A stretch of DNA of 64,000 nt from Prosapia bicincta (taxonomy: Eukaryota > Arthropoda > Insecta > Hemiptera > Cercopidae), in NCBI GenBank assembly GCA_036971475.1, contig JBAIZL010000002.1:226919643-226983642 (forward strand). Reading direction: 5' to 3'. Shown in pieces: positions 25,797 through 38,860 of the stretch. The notes under the pieces are model-generated. The model was not told the origin of the DNA. It did not search any database and worked only from the letters and a program-made list of their open reading frames with translations. Numbering within the stretch: position 1 is the first letter of the stretch; the number at the start of each line of letters is the position of its first letter. Both the position numbers and the translations under genes were made by a program.

Positions 25797-26456
25797 TAAA
25801 TTTCTACCAAAACTTTAGCTTGGATGACATGCGAAGTAGTTTGGCATAGCCTATGTTGTGAAAGTGAGGTAAATTTCTACCTAAACTGTAGCTTGGATTA
25901 CATGCGAAGTAGTTTGGCATAGCCTATGTTGTGAAAGTGAGGTAAATTTCTACCTAAACTGTAGCTTGGATTACATGCGAAGTAGTTTGGCATAGCCTAT
26001 GTTGTGAAAGTGAGGTAAATGTCTACCTAAACTGTAGCTTGGATTACATGCGAAGTAGTTTGGCATAGCCTATGTTTTGAAAGTGAGGTAAATTTCTACC
26101 TAAACTGTAGCTTGGATTACATGCGAAGTAGTTTGGCATAGCCTATGTTGTGAAAGTGAGGTAAATTTCTACCTAAACTGTAACTTGGATTACATGCGAA
26201 GTAGTTTGGCATAGCCTATGTTGTGAAAGTGAGGTAAATTTCTACCTAAACTGTAGCTTGGATTACATGCGAAGTAGTTTGGCATAGCCTATGTTGTGAA
26301 AGTGAGGTAAATTTCTACCTAAACTGTAGCTTGGATTACATGCGGAGTAGTTTGGCATAGCCTATGTTGTGAAAGTGAGGTAAATTTCTACCTAAACTGT
26401 AGCTTGGATTACATGCGAGGTAGTTTGGCATAGCCTATGTTGTGAAAGTGAGGTAA
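25797..26456. repeat. 73-bp minisatellite, about nine copies
   Basis: Units with phase 25797, 25870, 25943 and so on carry TAAATTTCTACCTAAACTGT, GCTTGGATTACATGCGAAG and TTTGGCATAGCCTATGTT. The first unit is the most diverged and the central ones are nearly identical, which fits recent unequal exchange. It is noncoding. Confidence 0.95.
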
Positions 26457-26830
26457 TTTGACGGATAAAGAATCGGTTCAGTTGTACAACCTATGGGACG
26501 AATTCTGTATCCTCCATTACAAATAGAGGAAATAATTGTTTTATTTCTCTCTCCTTTGCTCTACCTTCTCTGCTCTACCTCCACATATTTTGGCTACAGG
26601 CTCTAGCAATCAGTTAGAAATAGATTACTTCTTTATACATTTAAAAAAAAAAAATATGAACTATAATTGGAAAAAAAGTGTTATTCAACTTTCACTGAAT
26701 AAAATAAGACGGTTTCGTTAAACATATAAAAACTATAACAGTCGCACCTTTACTATATATAAGTACAGGCTAAGTCTGCTTCAGTTAGACGTCTATTACA
26801 TCCCAAATATGTTATATTATATTAAAACAC

Positions 26831-26833
<3 letters not shown>

Positions 26834-26890
<57 letters not shown>
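26834..26890. repeat. (TA)n microsatellite
   Basis: A pure TA dinucleotide tract of about 57 bases. Other TA tracts occur at 31781-31826, 32206-32242, 53921-53985 and 60540-60590. Confidence 0.97.
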
Positions 26891-26892
<2 letters not shown>

Positions 26893-27710
26893 CGTCGTAT
26901 TGAATTACAATTTAAAAAAGGACAGAATAATAAATTATTTTTATAAAAACGAGTGAAACTATTATTTTAAATATACATTTCGATTGTGTAGTGATAACCT
27001 TTCTAGGATTATTCACGTTTAGAATACTTTGTTTTATATAATTTGTGTAAATGCTTATGGCGTTTCCCAGTCCTTCTGTAACAATAGAGAAATAGAAACA
27101 CAATACTTTAGTTTTCTGTTTTTTCTTCTAATGGATCTGATCAAACTATAGGCCGTCATCCATGAGCCTTAAGATGTTCCTATAACCTGTAAAACTTAAT
27201 ATGTCAGTTTATAGTGACCAAATTTATGTTAATCCTATGCTTAAAGCCAGGGAATTAAGATAATGACATTGCCGACTCTCCAAATCATCGATATACTTTT
27301 TCCATGTTCTTAATTAAGGTAGGCCTTGTAGATGCTTTCCCTCATTAAAACTATTGTCACTGTCAACAAGTTCCTTTCAAACATCATGAAGTTGCTATTG
27401 GCCAATGTCATTGCTCGCCTTCTGCTTTCTGTGCGTTTGCACCTTGTCTTGTTACAGTATGACCCTGATCACCGGCAAAGTGATACGTGATATTACTATC
27501 AACTATCTCCTAATTTCTGCTATGCAAACAACTCTGTAGTGAAGTACATACTTAATGGAGGTGTGCTACCCTTTTAAAGACTCTACACTCCCTATTTTGT
27601 GTATACAAAACATACTTCTCGATGCTGTACGCTCCAGGTTTTGCAAAATTTCAAACAAGGTGACGCTGTAGAATTTTACAAATTCAGCTCATCTTGTATT
27701 GCAAATCTAG

Positions 27711-27995
27711 AGCCTGCCTCTCTTTCTTTTACTAGATCCAGCACAAAGTAAAATCCCAGAAATACAGTAAATCAAGCCCTTTTATAGATAAAAACTCTCT
27801 GAAAGACAAGATTGAACCCTGCCTCTCATCCTGTTACTAACCCCATCTACATACATAGAGTAAACTCAGTTAAAATGACAGTAAATGTTTTTATAAATAA
27901 AAAAACAACTCTCTCAAAGACAAGCCTGAACCCTGCCTCTCATTTTGTTACTAGCCCTAGAGTAAACTCAACAGATAAAACAGTAAACAAACACT
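27711..27995. repeat. Degenerate triplicated unit of about 100-115 bp
   Basis: Three imperfect units each contain CCCTGCCTCTC or GCCTGCCTCTC, a TACTAG or TACTAA box, and a CAGTAAA box (starts about 27711, 27809 and 27924). They lie directly before the hAT-type end at 28008 and may be part of the element. The 106-codon frame here is repeat-derived. Confidence 0.55.
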
Positions 27996-28007
27996 ATCTT
28001 TCTAGAC

Positions 28008-29000
28008 CAGGGGTACACAGCCTATTCCATAAAGAAAAGCGTAAGCAAGCACATTCTGTTCCTATGTACATTGAACAACCAATACTGAAGTGGTTATGGA
28101 AATATTTAATCTTAATGTACTACATGTGCTGAAAGTTATCACTTGCTGAGACTAAGACGTTCTGTGACAGATGTTTTCTCGATGATATCGATAGTGAATT
28201 CGAAGATGTGATTTATTATACTCATATTCGGTGGTTGAGTGCAGGCAATGTTCTAAGAAGAGTTCGTAAAGAAATTGATATTTTTCTTTCTGGTGGCGGA
28301 TTTACAGAAAGACGGATTTATAAATCGAGACGGGTTATGTGACTTTGCATTTTATTTCTACATTATGCATAATTTGAACGAATTGAATACCAAACTTCAA
28401 GCCAAAGACAATTTAATTCATTCGTCAGCGAGTATTATAAGAGCGTTTGAAAAGAAGTTGTCAGTGTGGGACGCCCAAATGGGAAATGGAGTTCTGGTTA
28501 ATTTCCCTTTGCTTATTGAGATGAATTTAACAGATCCTGATAACACCTTGGTCTTCTCGAAATACAGCAATATAATACAATGTTTGAATTAAGATTTTGA
28601 AAACAGATTTCATGATCTTTATAAATTTGAAAAGTTATTTGAAATCTTTGTGCCGTTCACTTCGGCGTTCAGTGATGATTGTATGGATGCACCACACAAT
28701 ATTCAAATGGAGCTTATTGATCTGCAGCACATGATTCAGTTAAAGTAAAAATTATGTGAAGTTCCATTATTAGATTTCTAAAAAATTACTTGCCTGTAGA
28801 AATGGTTAATTTGCGAGAATTATTTTATTAAATTTCGTGTTTGTTCGGTAATACTTTTATTTGGAAATCTATCAAATCTAAAGCTCGTACGTGTTTAACT
28901 GACATTCACTGGAAATCAACATTGAAAATATTAGCTACAAACATTAAAATAGACTTTGAACAATTATCAAAAGAAAAACAGTCTCAAATTCCCCACTAAG
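28008..29000 (+). pseudogene. Decayed hAT transposase (GTF2IRD2/ZBED5-like type)
   Basis: hAT transposases cut and paste DNA transposons and have an RNase H-like core. Conserved blocks appear in order but in different frames. They are an RWLS motif at about 28229-28240 after a DVIYYTHI block, a block with LNELN (about 28372) and KLQAKDN, an LIDLQ block (about 28713), and near the end a C-terminal dimerisation-type block with SKARTCLTDIHW (about 28875). In-frame stops and frameshifts separate these, for example after IIQCLN at 28590 and after MIQLK at 28748. At 28008 CAGGGGTACACAGCCT resembles a hAT left terminus; no matching right terminus was found. The match is by family pattern memory, not alignment. 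The longest open stretch (28275-28592, 105 codons) is a fragment, not a gene. Confidence 0.8.
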
Positions 29001-30202
29001 ATAAACACTTTTCCAGAATTCATTTTATGTTTTTTAATTTTCAAGTTAAAAGTTTTTTAATGTTTTGAATCCTAGTGTAGTATGATTAATAAGAGCAATA
29101 AATAACCTTTAAAAAATTGCTGCAAGTATCAACATTGTAACGATAAATAGATAGAGAATTTGATATTGGATACGTAGTTACAGATATGTAGACTATCATA
29201 AATTATAAAGTGGCTGTGTATGTATGGCATGTACGCTTACATTATAATTAAAAATGTAGGCTATATTGTTTGAAAGTTAACCACAACTGGATAAGACGTA
29301 TTCCAATTGTTGAACTCTAAATATTTTAAACCTGCGGCCCGGCTCGAGAAAAATGAACACGTAATTAGCCTACCGTTCCTTAAAAATAAACACAAAAATA
29401 ATTTAAAATATATTAAAATTGTTTTTACAAGATACATTAAATAAAATGACAATGTTTGTTACTAAAATATCGAGAAGTCGGCTTACCTTATACAATTGCA
29501 GTTTTAATATCATAAAATAAATATTCTGTTCTAAAAGCCTATCAGCAAGGACGAGAGAAACGCAGCCGTTTGGTTTAAAAAGAGTTTACTATTTATAAAA
29601 CGGGCTTCGTCCGTTCAATTATTTATCCTTATTCTGAGTAAAAGTGTACTTATAGTGTTTGTAAAATGTTTAACAATAATAATTCTTTAGAAGGTTTAAA
29701 AAAAAATATCCAATAAACCTTAGAAGGTTTGCATAACAACTGAAAAAAGATGTATGAACTTATAGATTCATTGAATATGCCTTTTTTAATATTTAAATCG
29801 TCCATCTCCTCTTATTACGTATTTTTCCACTTGTACCTTCCTTCACCTATATATTTTGTACTTTTTAATGCTTTAATACCTGAGAATTTATTTTATCCGA
29901 AACAGGGCCACGGAATTATTCATGAAGTTCAACACTGAATGACAATAGACGTATTTCACTTTTCCAAGAAGTTTCAGCTGCAGGCAAAGCGTTTTCAGCC
30001 GTCAGAACATGCATTGCTGTCATCCGTGTTAACTTCGTTCTACTTTAACGTTCTTTGGATGCAAATAATTTGCATTTTATTTCTTGACCTACTTAAAACT
30101 TGAAGACACTAATACTTTTCTAACAGTTACCCATTTGAGGTGAAATTTTTAATTTCTTTACACTTGAGAAAATACTGCTGTGATTACAGTCAATGAATAT
30201 GC
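29001..30202. other. Noncoding stretch after hAT relic
   Basis: AT-rich. A short GC patch near 29330-29345 (CCTGCGGCCCGGCTCGAG) resembles sequence found in hAT element ends and may mark the old right side of the relic. No gene recognised. Confidence 0.35.
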
Positions 30203-30210
30203 ATAAAAAT

Positions 30211-30941
30211 TAGGGATGGGCCGATTCCTAAAATTTCCGATTCCGATTCCGATTCTAAAATTTTCCTTTCGATTCTCGATTCTTTAGCCGATTCTCGATT
30301 CTTTCAAGTTATATTAGCTTACATGCTAGTTCTCTAATAATTAATTTATTTAACATCTTGGTCATATGGCAAAACCTTTTAAAAGTTCTGTTTTAATGTA
30401 ATAGGCTACACAAAACCTTCAACCGTGAGAGTGATATCTGTCTATAATATAATTTATTAAGGTTAAGTTTCGAAGGAATAATACAGTGTTTCTGTTATCC
30501 GTCTATTCGCTCAACCGTCATGGCCACGGTTCCGACGGTGACGGTTAATCGAGTTTTTACTGTACTTTTTGTGTTTTGTTCTGACATTTAGTGAGAGAGA
30601 GAGAGAGAGAGAGGGACGAGCGATGTCAAACGACCAGAAATGGTTACGATCTTGATTGCTGTTGCTTCATAAATAATAATATTTTCGTTTACTTTAATCA
30701 TTTAATTCATTCAAATCAACTAATACATAAATAAGACATAGTTGGTAATTAATTATTTTTCCACACAAATATAATAAATTTTGGTAATAAATTTTGTTTG
30801 GTAATAAATTACTCCACACGCATATTTTAATAGTTAACAAAATAGGAATCGGAATCGACGCTTTTATGAATGAAGAATCGAGTAGATACCACCTAGAATC
30901 GACGATTCCTGGAATCGAGAATCGGAATCGGCCCATCCCTA
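30211..30941. mobile_element. hAT-type MITE, copy 2 (731 bp, inverted)
   Basis: The same 18-bp inverted termini as the element at 9574 (TAGGGATGGGCCGATTCC) are present, with a perfect 8-bp target duplication ATAAAAAT at 30203-30210 and 30942-30949. The interior matches copy 1 in reverse orientation along its length, but the dinucleotide tract is shorter (GA, about 30595-30614) and small indels are present. Close similarity of the copies suggests recent mobilisation by a hAT transposase in trans. The 80-codon minus-strand frame inside it is not a protein gene. Confidence 0.94.
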
Positions 30942-30949
30942 ATAAAAAT

Positions 30950-31777
30950 ATATTTTATAAAGACTAAAAACTTGAACTAAAGAAATACACGTTTACAGTT
31001 ATCATAATTTAAACTAGAAATTCACACGTGTTTTAAATTGGAACCCTCGCCAAGAAACTATTCCTGTTTTCATTTCACCCGACTCCAGCCCCAAACGAGA
31101 AACATAACTCAAAACCGAGCATAATTAAAAAAAATACAAGAGAGGAAAAATACAAGGTGGGCCCATCGTCAGCAAGTCCTAAGGGTGAATTATTGCCCGT
31201 AGGGGCAGGTCATGTAGGGAAGGGATGAGCTCGGAAACCATTATTCTCACAGATCAAAAGAGGGTTCTGAACACCGAACCACCATCCCTTAAATAAGTTC
31301 CACCGCCGGGAACTAGATTGGTCAGCTAATTTAAACTCATACCTTGCCCTAACCGTGGAATAAAGCTTTGTCTACAGTTTTCTTCCAAACAAGGGACAAT
31401 GCTTTGAAAAAGAAAATGTCGAAGTGGTTAAAATATCGTTAAGGGGATGGTCAACCTTTGTCGGGGAGTTGTTTTTAGGATTTTGGTATAAACAGGTTGT
31501 TAATGTGGTTCTGGTTCATGGCGCCAATATTGAAGAAATGAAAGACTATAACGGTCGGAACTTTGATTTACCGGTTTCAATTATTTTGTTTTGTTTATTA
31601 ATCTGAACAAATGTTTTACGCTTTTCAAAAATCAAAATTTTCACAAAATAAGATCCATGTGTTCAAATATCGGAAACTGGATAATTAAAAACAACCAAAG
31701 TAGATCATTATGTTTATACATATAGGATAATAATATACTTATTTGATTTGTACTCAATATACAGACTATAAATAAAG

Positions 31778-31780
<3 letters not shown>
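30950..31780. other. Unassigned segment with GC-richer core
   Basis: Bases about 31080-31370 are GC-richer (for example AAGGTGGGCCCATCGTC, GCCCGTAGGGGCAGGTC, CCACCGCCGGGAACTAG) and contain no coding frame of note. It could be a cis-regulatory patch of the Hox flank or an old repeat; nothing decides between these. Confidence 0.3.
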
Positions 31781-31828
<48 letters not shown>

Positions 31829-31830
<2 letters not shown>

Positions 31831-32152
31831 AGATCAAATAATATACACAAATACAGGAATATTTAATTTATTGAACAATAAACTCAAAGCTTTTCGTTGG
31901 TTTACATTACCAACATCTTCAGGACTTACAATAGTAAGAATGATAAAAAAACTGTCTAACAAACATGAATCTACTAGATAAAGCAATGTTATTATTGCTT
32001 TATCTAGTAGATTCATGTTTGTTAGACAGTTTTTTTATCATTCTTACTATTGTAACTCCTGAAGATGTTGGTAATGTAAACCAACGAAAAGCTTTGAGTT
32101 TATTGTTCAATAAATTAAATATTCCTGTATTTGTGTATATTATTTGATCTTA
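31829..32152. mobile_element. Foldback element with 159-bp arms
   Basis: Arms 31829-31987 and 31994-32152 are reverse complements with only about one or two mismatches and a 6-base loop. A (TA)n tract abuts the left side. Each arm contains a CTGAAGATGTTGGTAA .. ACCAACGAAAAGC motif. A diverged single arm of the same family is at 60600-60690. Nearly identical 60-codon frames on opposite strands (31834-32016 and 31965-32147) are artefacts of the palindrome. Confidence 0.88.
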
Positions 32153-32197
32153 AAAATATTCTAACGGGAAAACACATTTGATATTCTATATATATAC

Positions 32198-32245
<48 letters not shown>

Positions 32246-32852
32246 TTTGCAACACTGTTTTCTTGTATTCACTTATCACTTTCACTATATATAGGCCTAC
32301 TTAAACAAGTAACTTACTTGGTATTTATGCGAGTTAACTTTCAAAGATCCATAGTATCTCCATTATATACTCCATTAGTACCCCCGATCAGTTATGCTCG
32401 ATAATGGAGATATATATATAAATATATAATTTTAATACAACTCTCTTAGTTCATAAGTTACTTTTGAATAAAGAAAGACTATAATATTGAAAATATTTTT
32501 CCTTTTGTTTTTTCTTAAAAATACATTTCTATAATACTTAATTTATAAACCAATTTTATATATTCCTGAATTTCCGGTGATCTGAATTAATATTTTGCAA
32601 CAAACAAGCATATTGTTGAAGTACGAAGAATAGAGTATCGTACAAGAAGTGAAACATATAGACTAGTCCAATACTTTAGAATGTAAAACTAGTTTTTAGG
32701 TTTTATATAAATTACTGCTGAATTGTTCAATTTTGGAATGTCTAAGAGAGTTTTTTTATCATTAATACTAAGCATTCATTTACATATTTAGTTTCAGGTT
32801 ATTTTTGGAGAGATTTTTTTTAAGGCCTATAAGGGAAGTAAGACAATATTTC

Positions 32853-33077
32853 ATTAATCACTTAAACAATAGTTTATGACTATCCGAACTTTATATTAAG
32901 TAAATTTGTTAAAACTTACTGAGACAGAACATTTTCGATCGCTAAGAACGTTTTTTCAGAGAAGACACTGATGAAGATCGGCACATAGCGATCGAAAACG
33001 TTCTGTCTCAGTAAGTTTTAACAAATTTACTAAATATAAAGTTCGGATAGTCATAAACTATTGTTTAAGTGATTAAT
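32853..33077. mobile_element. Foldback element with 91-bp arms
   Basis: Arms 32853-32943 and 32987-33077 are inverted copies around a 43-base loop. The loop and inner right arm contain CTGATGAAGATCGG .. CGATCGAAAACG. Partial relatives are at 23821-23936 and 8317-8452. The family's outer sequence (GATTCACTGAACGTAATGGA, 33081-33102) also occurs at 8330. No coding content. Confidence 0.82.
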
Positions 33078-33119
33078 AAGATTCACTGAACGTAATGGAC
33101 TACAAAAATCAAGAACAAT

Positions 33120-35459
33120 CTTTCAGCTCCATTAACTTAAACCTAGATGATTTTATCAGAAGAAAATATACAGTAAGGTAGAGTTTTGTAGCGATACTAA
33201 AACCTAAAACATTTATTTAAATAAATGTTAACGAAATAATATATCTTTGCTTTCCATATTTCAGATTTAGAATAAGTGATAATTATCAGACGTGTTTCCA
33301 CTTTAACGCACCTCTCAGACCTGTCTCATATTTATCTCTAAATTATATTTATCTTTGGAATATCTTATAACATGATCATTTAATTAACTGTAGCAACACA
33401 AAGAATACGGAATTTTATTCACACTTAAAATAATTTTAAAAAGGAAAAGTATGTTTTCACCTCTTAAAATTGACAAAACCTACCAAGGATATATTATAGG
33501 ACATTTTTATATTCACAAAGGCTACTTTGAAAATAGGAACATACATTATAAAGTTGATTACAAGGCTGGTTACTGATATTGTAATTAATCGAAGTTAATT
33601 TACTGTCTTAACGACTATTTACAAAATAATGTATCTAATTCCAAAATCCTAAAAAATTATAAAGGTGGTCTATTATGGTGATTTCTGAACTAGTGAAAGA
33701 CAATGTATTATAAAAATAAATCACTTGTAAATCAAGTCTTATAAATCAAATCACTTGTAAAATAAATCAATCAATTGTAAAAGTTTTTCACATTTCGTTG
33801 TAGATAATAACATCGACTTTATATCAAAAATTGAATGATGATTTTTCGACAAATAATATTTTTTTTCTATACTTACAAGCCCTATACCATGTTTACTTTA
33901 AGAGCAAAAAAAGCTAAAAGTTCATGCTGAAGAATAACGAAATTTATGGATTTGCAACGTTTTGCAAATGGATTAAAGTATCATATATATGTCCTACTTT
34001 CTAGATAAAGTAGGCTGCTGATAGTGTAACAAATAAACATTCTAACTTTGAAGGTTAGGTTAGGCATTTATAATATTTTAATACTTAAACATACATTGTT
34101 TTTGCTATATATTAATAGTTTATTATGACAAGAAAAATTTCTGTTGAAAAATTATAATTTCTGTTAGGAGACTTCACTAGAAATTCTAATATTATTTTTA
34201 AGTCAAGATAATAAAATACACTAAAAAATATTCAAAAGATCCAGATTTTATATCAATAGCTTTGTTTAACGTTATAGAATATGAGAGTCAAAATTTTGTT
34301 TAATTTAAACAAATTGATGACTTGCCAAACTTACAGACTGAATAGAGACACTGATAAAAAAATCACCTAGTGGAATCGAAAACGTTAAATCCCAGTACGT
34401 TTTTCATAAATTTACAAGTTCAACAACTCGAAGCTTAATTCAAACGTAAAAGTTTCGTCGATAGCAATCGACAATATTCCCTGGTCCAAACAGTCAAAAT
34501 TTTATAAAACCTGCGTCACAGCTAGTAAATTTCTTTGTTATCATAGCTAAAAAAATTAATTCTTGTTATGAAATAATTCATTGAATTAAACATTCTGAGT
34601 GTGTGTGTGTGTGTGTTTGCAAGCGTAGGAGGATAACGAAGAAACATTAAACCTGTTCAAGATTGTTGTCCATACAGTTTGGCGAATGTATTCACATATT
34701 CTATGTGTCTATTTTAAATTTGCTTATTTGGTTTTTAGTACTACCTAGAGTAAATGTGGTAGGTAGTAGGCCTACTACACGGCCCTTTAATCATAAATAA
34801 TAATTTCATAGGCCTATATCACTAAGGATTTTTTGTGCCCACATGTGACTACTAAATACTAAATGAAAGTGTAGGCTATATTTTGACTAGACATACCTAA
34901 TTATTTTTCTCCTATTGTTTAATTTCAGTACTTTCTTTTAATGTCAGGATTGTTTAATGCTTTAATTTCAGTTGAACCGTTTTAAAAACTTCATAAATAA
35001 GTTTAAAGTATATCAGGATTATTTATGATTAATGTCAGATATTGCACATAAATTTTTAAAGCGGTGCAACTCATTTTTAAAATGCTTTTGTACGAGGGTT
35101 ATTTTGGCAATCTCGTAAGCTAAAATGCTTTAAGTCTTATCTTTTCTTCATTACCTATTATAGTTTTCAGTAGATTACTTATTTATTATTAATATTATTT
35201 TTGTAAATATATGTGTATGTATATGTTTACTTCCAATATAGGTCTGCATATGCCCTTTTTGGGTCCGTGAGTGATTCTCTTTTTATCTATGTGAAATTTT
35301 ATATTTTAATTGCAATGTATTAAAAACAACCTATGTATTATGAATTTTCCGAAATATGAAAAAAAAATTATAATTTTATGACAAAATGTTATAATGATGA
35401 CCTACATTTAGTGTATTAGGGTTTTTCGTAAAGCACTTTAATTAAACACCTATCACCCA
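33120..35459. other. AT-rich flank, nothing recognised
   Basis: No gene, RNA or clear repeat beyond a short GT tract (34597-34614) and a sequence around 34350-34400 (GACACTGAT .. CGAAAACGTT) that may be a very degraded member of the 32.9-kb foldback family. Confidence 0.5.
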
Positions 35460-35715
35460 GCCCGACCCAGATACAAGTGTCCAACTACTAATGTCCACTG
35501 GAGAAGAAAATGGGAGCGAAGATATAATGGCATTTTAAGTGGCAGTAGCTTTACGACATCGGCTGAGGTGTTTTAGTGCTTTGCGTTTTGTAAGCGGTAG
35601 CCGTTAGCATCTACACGCCCTTTATGGCCGCCATTAAATACGCCACTAAGCTGCGCTTTGTCAAAAAACAGTTTATAGTTTGGGGGGAGACCCTCTCTCC
35701 TCGCCATTCATAAAC
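35460..35715. promoter_or_regulatory. Candidate Polycomb response element-like cluster
   Basis: Four PHO/YY1-type GCCAT cores fall within about 180 bases: 35527-35531 (as ATGGC), 35624-35628 (ATGGC), 35630-35634 (GCCAT, forming ATGGCCGCCAT) and 35703-35707. A CTCTCTCC (GAGA-type) run is at about 35692-35699. The patch is GC-richer than its flanks and sits about 21 kb upstream of abd-A, where insect bithorax complexes carry such elements. Motif content alone is suggestive, not proof. Confidence 0.35.
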
Positions 35716-36340
35716 AGTTTATGTGCTTTACAAAATAAACAAATCGTAAGTTGCTATTGACAGCCCGAGTAGTCTGGGATATATTTTGTGGTGAAGAACA
35801 GGTGGCACGCGAAATGGGTTTATTTTCAAAATAAAAATAAACATAGCCATTCAAAATGTTTAAAAGATCTTTAAAGGGGTGGGGGTGAATTATGCCCTCT
35901 TCACCACACCATTTAGTTTCCTTGTATTTAATCAACAAGGTAACTACTCATCTAAATAATGGTAGTCTTAGTTTCAGAAGCTGAAAAACAATCATTCCGG
36001 AAAGATATTTCTAGTCTAAATGGTTAACAAAATTATAATTGACCTAATAGGCTATAGCCTTTTTTCAGCCTGAATAGCTCTTCTTTTTCAGCCTAAAATG
36101 TACATAAAAATGGGCTGCACCGCGACTTGATATAAATCATAAATCATTGCAACCATGCACGGTGCAATCAAGAATAATATAAATTGATAAGCACTATAAA
36201 ATACAAATGTACAGCTTATAATAAGTACCTCATTCATTTTCAACTTATTACAATTTCAAATATAGTAGACCCCTGTGTGTTTTTCATCAAGCAATACCTG
36301 TAGCCCAAGTTGTTTTCATATTTATATCATTCTGATTTAT

Positions 36341-36714
<374 letters not shown>

Positions 36715-36719
36715 TTACT

Positions 36720-38790
36720 ATAGCCTAAGTTGATATAAGTTACTTTAAGTTAAATGTGTTATTATTTTACCTACCATTGTATTTTTTATTGAAGCTCTAA
36801 ATAATCTTAATATAAACAAAGATAACGTTAAAAATGCGACACTGGTACGAAGTTATGTCACTATTTCCACAAAAGGAACTTATATTTACTGGTACGTTTT
36901 TGAAAATTTAACGTAATTTTTTGAATAAAACTGTACGCATAATTAGAGCCTACTTAATATCTTATTGTAGTTAAAGAATTTATGGATAAATATTTTCCTT
37001 TTTATCCTAAATTATATCTATTTGTAGTCTAAATAAAAAAAATTAAATGTAGACTGTTTTTAAAAAAACAACTCTAAAGAATGGTTTTTGGCAGTGAATA
37101 TTTAAAATATTATTCAATATGGAGTTAGAGATAGACAGGTTCTGTCAAAGCTACTTTAGAAAATGTAGTTCCCTGGCTTTGAAAGTTCCCCACCATGAAA
37201 GAACGTTGGGAAATAAACAAAAAGAGAAAAATGTCCAAAGTGGCAAAGTTCTCCAAAGTGCCATTTAGTTCACTCTGTAGGTAAAACGTAACTGGAGTGA
37301 ATGTTAAGTAGGCTGATACAATATTTTAGTTGAATATTTGAGACAATGACAACATTATTGTCCATTTATTAGAAAGCGTAATGTGGGCAATACAAAATAT
37401 TGATTTTTAATACAAAATTGTATTCTTGCAATTTGTTCTATTGGTCTAAACTCTATCATAGTAGGCCCTATAGCTGGAATATGGTAAAACTATAGTATTA
37501 ATCTTGGAAATTTCTTTTAACGTTATTTCTCAGACATTTACTTCATTAATTGGAATTAATATTTCGCCTATTCTAGTACTGCACACAAATTCTAGAAAAA
37601 TAGCAGCAGTTTTTTTTTTATATTTCCAGAAACTGCTTGTCAATGCTTATCCGCAAAGGTCAGGTCTCCAATTATTTATATTGTTCTAAGATCCGTCGCC
37701 TGCTTAAGCTATTCACAGACGATAACAAGTGTATCGTTATAAATTTGAAATAATATCCCAAAGATCATCGTTAGGTTAACTTAACCGTTATGATTTGTAT
37801 TCAGGAAAAGGTCAACTCGAATTATTCTCAGTGGACCAAGTTTGAGAAATATATCATAGGTCTGGTTATCTGAAGGGGCAAAATTCTACCATTTTCATTA
37901 ACAACCCTTAAACGTCTGTCGACATAGTTTTGATACTTTATTGCCTATTTGGAAAAGACTTGACAACTTTTATTCTACACCCGGATAGAATTGCCTGTTA
38001 GAATGATAAGCGTGCGTAATTGGGACCGGGCTTTATCAGCAGTCTTGGTCTACAGTGTACAATTGCGTTTTTAATTTTATAAGTTTCTTAGTTTTGTTTT
38101 GTTTTAGATAATATTATGGTAATTTTTAAGAAGTTTTACAACAAATAATTACCATTTTATCAAACCTTTGCGTATAGCCTATAAATAAATGCTAAAGAAT
38201 TTATTATATTGATAATTTTATATTCTTTCAAAACTTATAGGCTATAATATAAAAGATGTTGATTTAATTACTAGCCTACCAAATAAGGTGAAAGAATAAG
38301 AAGCTTAAGCATTCGAAAATGAAAATTCCTTATTTATATTGACAATTGTTCAAAATGAAATTCAATTTGAGTTAGTGAGGTGAATTTTTTTCACATAATG
38401 TAGGCCTAAGATCAATACTCCAAAAAACAGAAAAAGTCATATTTTTAAATTTATGAATAAACAACGTTTTGATGAACGTAAACAATATAAAATATAGACA
38501 CAAAAATTTGTTTACTTCTTTGTATTATTTAGGTGTAGGTTAAAAAAAAAAATTATTAATTTCCCCCAACATAATGAAAATGTAAACAGTAATTAGGAAC
38601 AGCAATAGTGAATTTTGTTAGAAATTGTAATCATACAAAACACATAAAGAAAATGACCTGTATGGTTTTTATGAAATTATTTTTCAGAAATTAACTTCAG
38701 TAGCTTTAAAAATTTAATTAGATTTTTGAATCCTAATTTACAGCTATTAATAGAAACACAAATATCAAAATTTCTAAATTACTTCTAAGA
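36720..38790. other. AT-rich flank, no gene seen
   Basis: Only incidental frames of about 60 codons. No repeat or RNA gene recognised. Confidence 0.5.
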
Positions 38791-38811
38791 TTCTCTCTCT
38801 CTCTCTTTCTC

Positions 38812-38860
<49 letters not shown>

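Noticed and set aside
31834..32147. Two almost identical 60-residue proteins on opposite strands
   Set aside because: They are the two arms of a palindromic repeat read in each direction, not genes.
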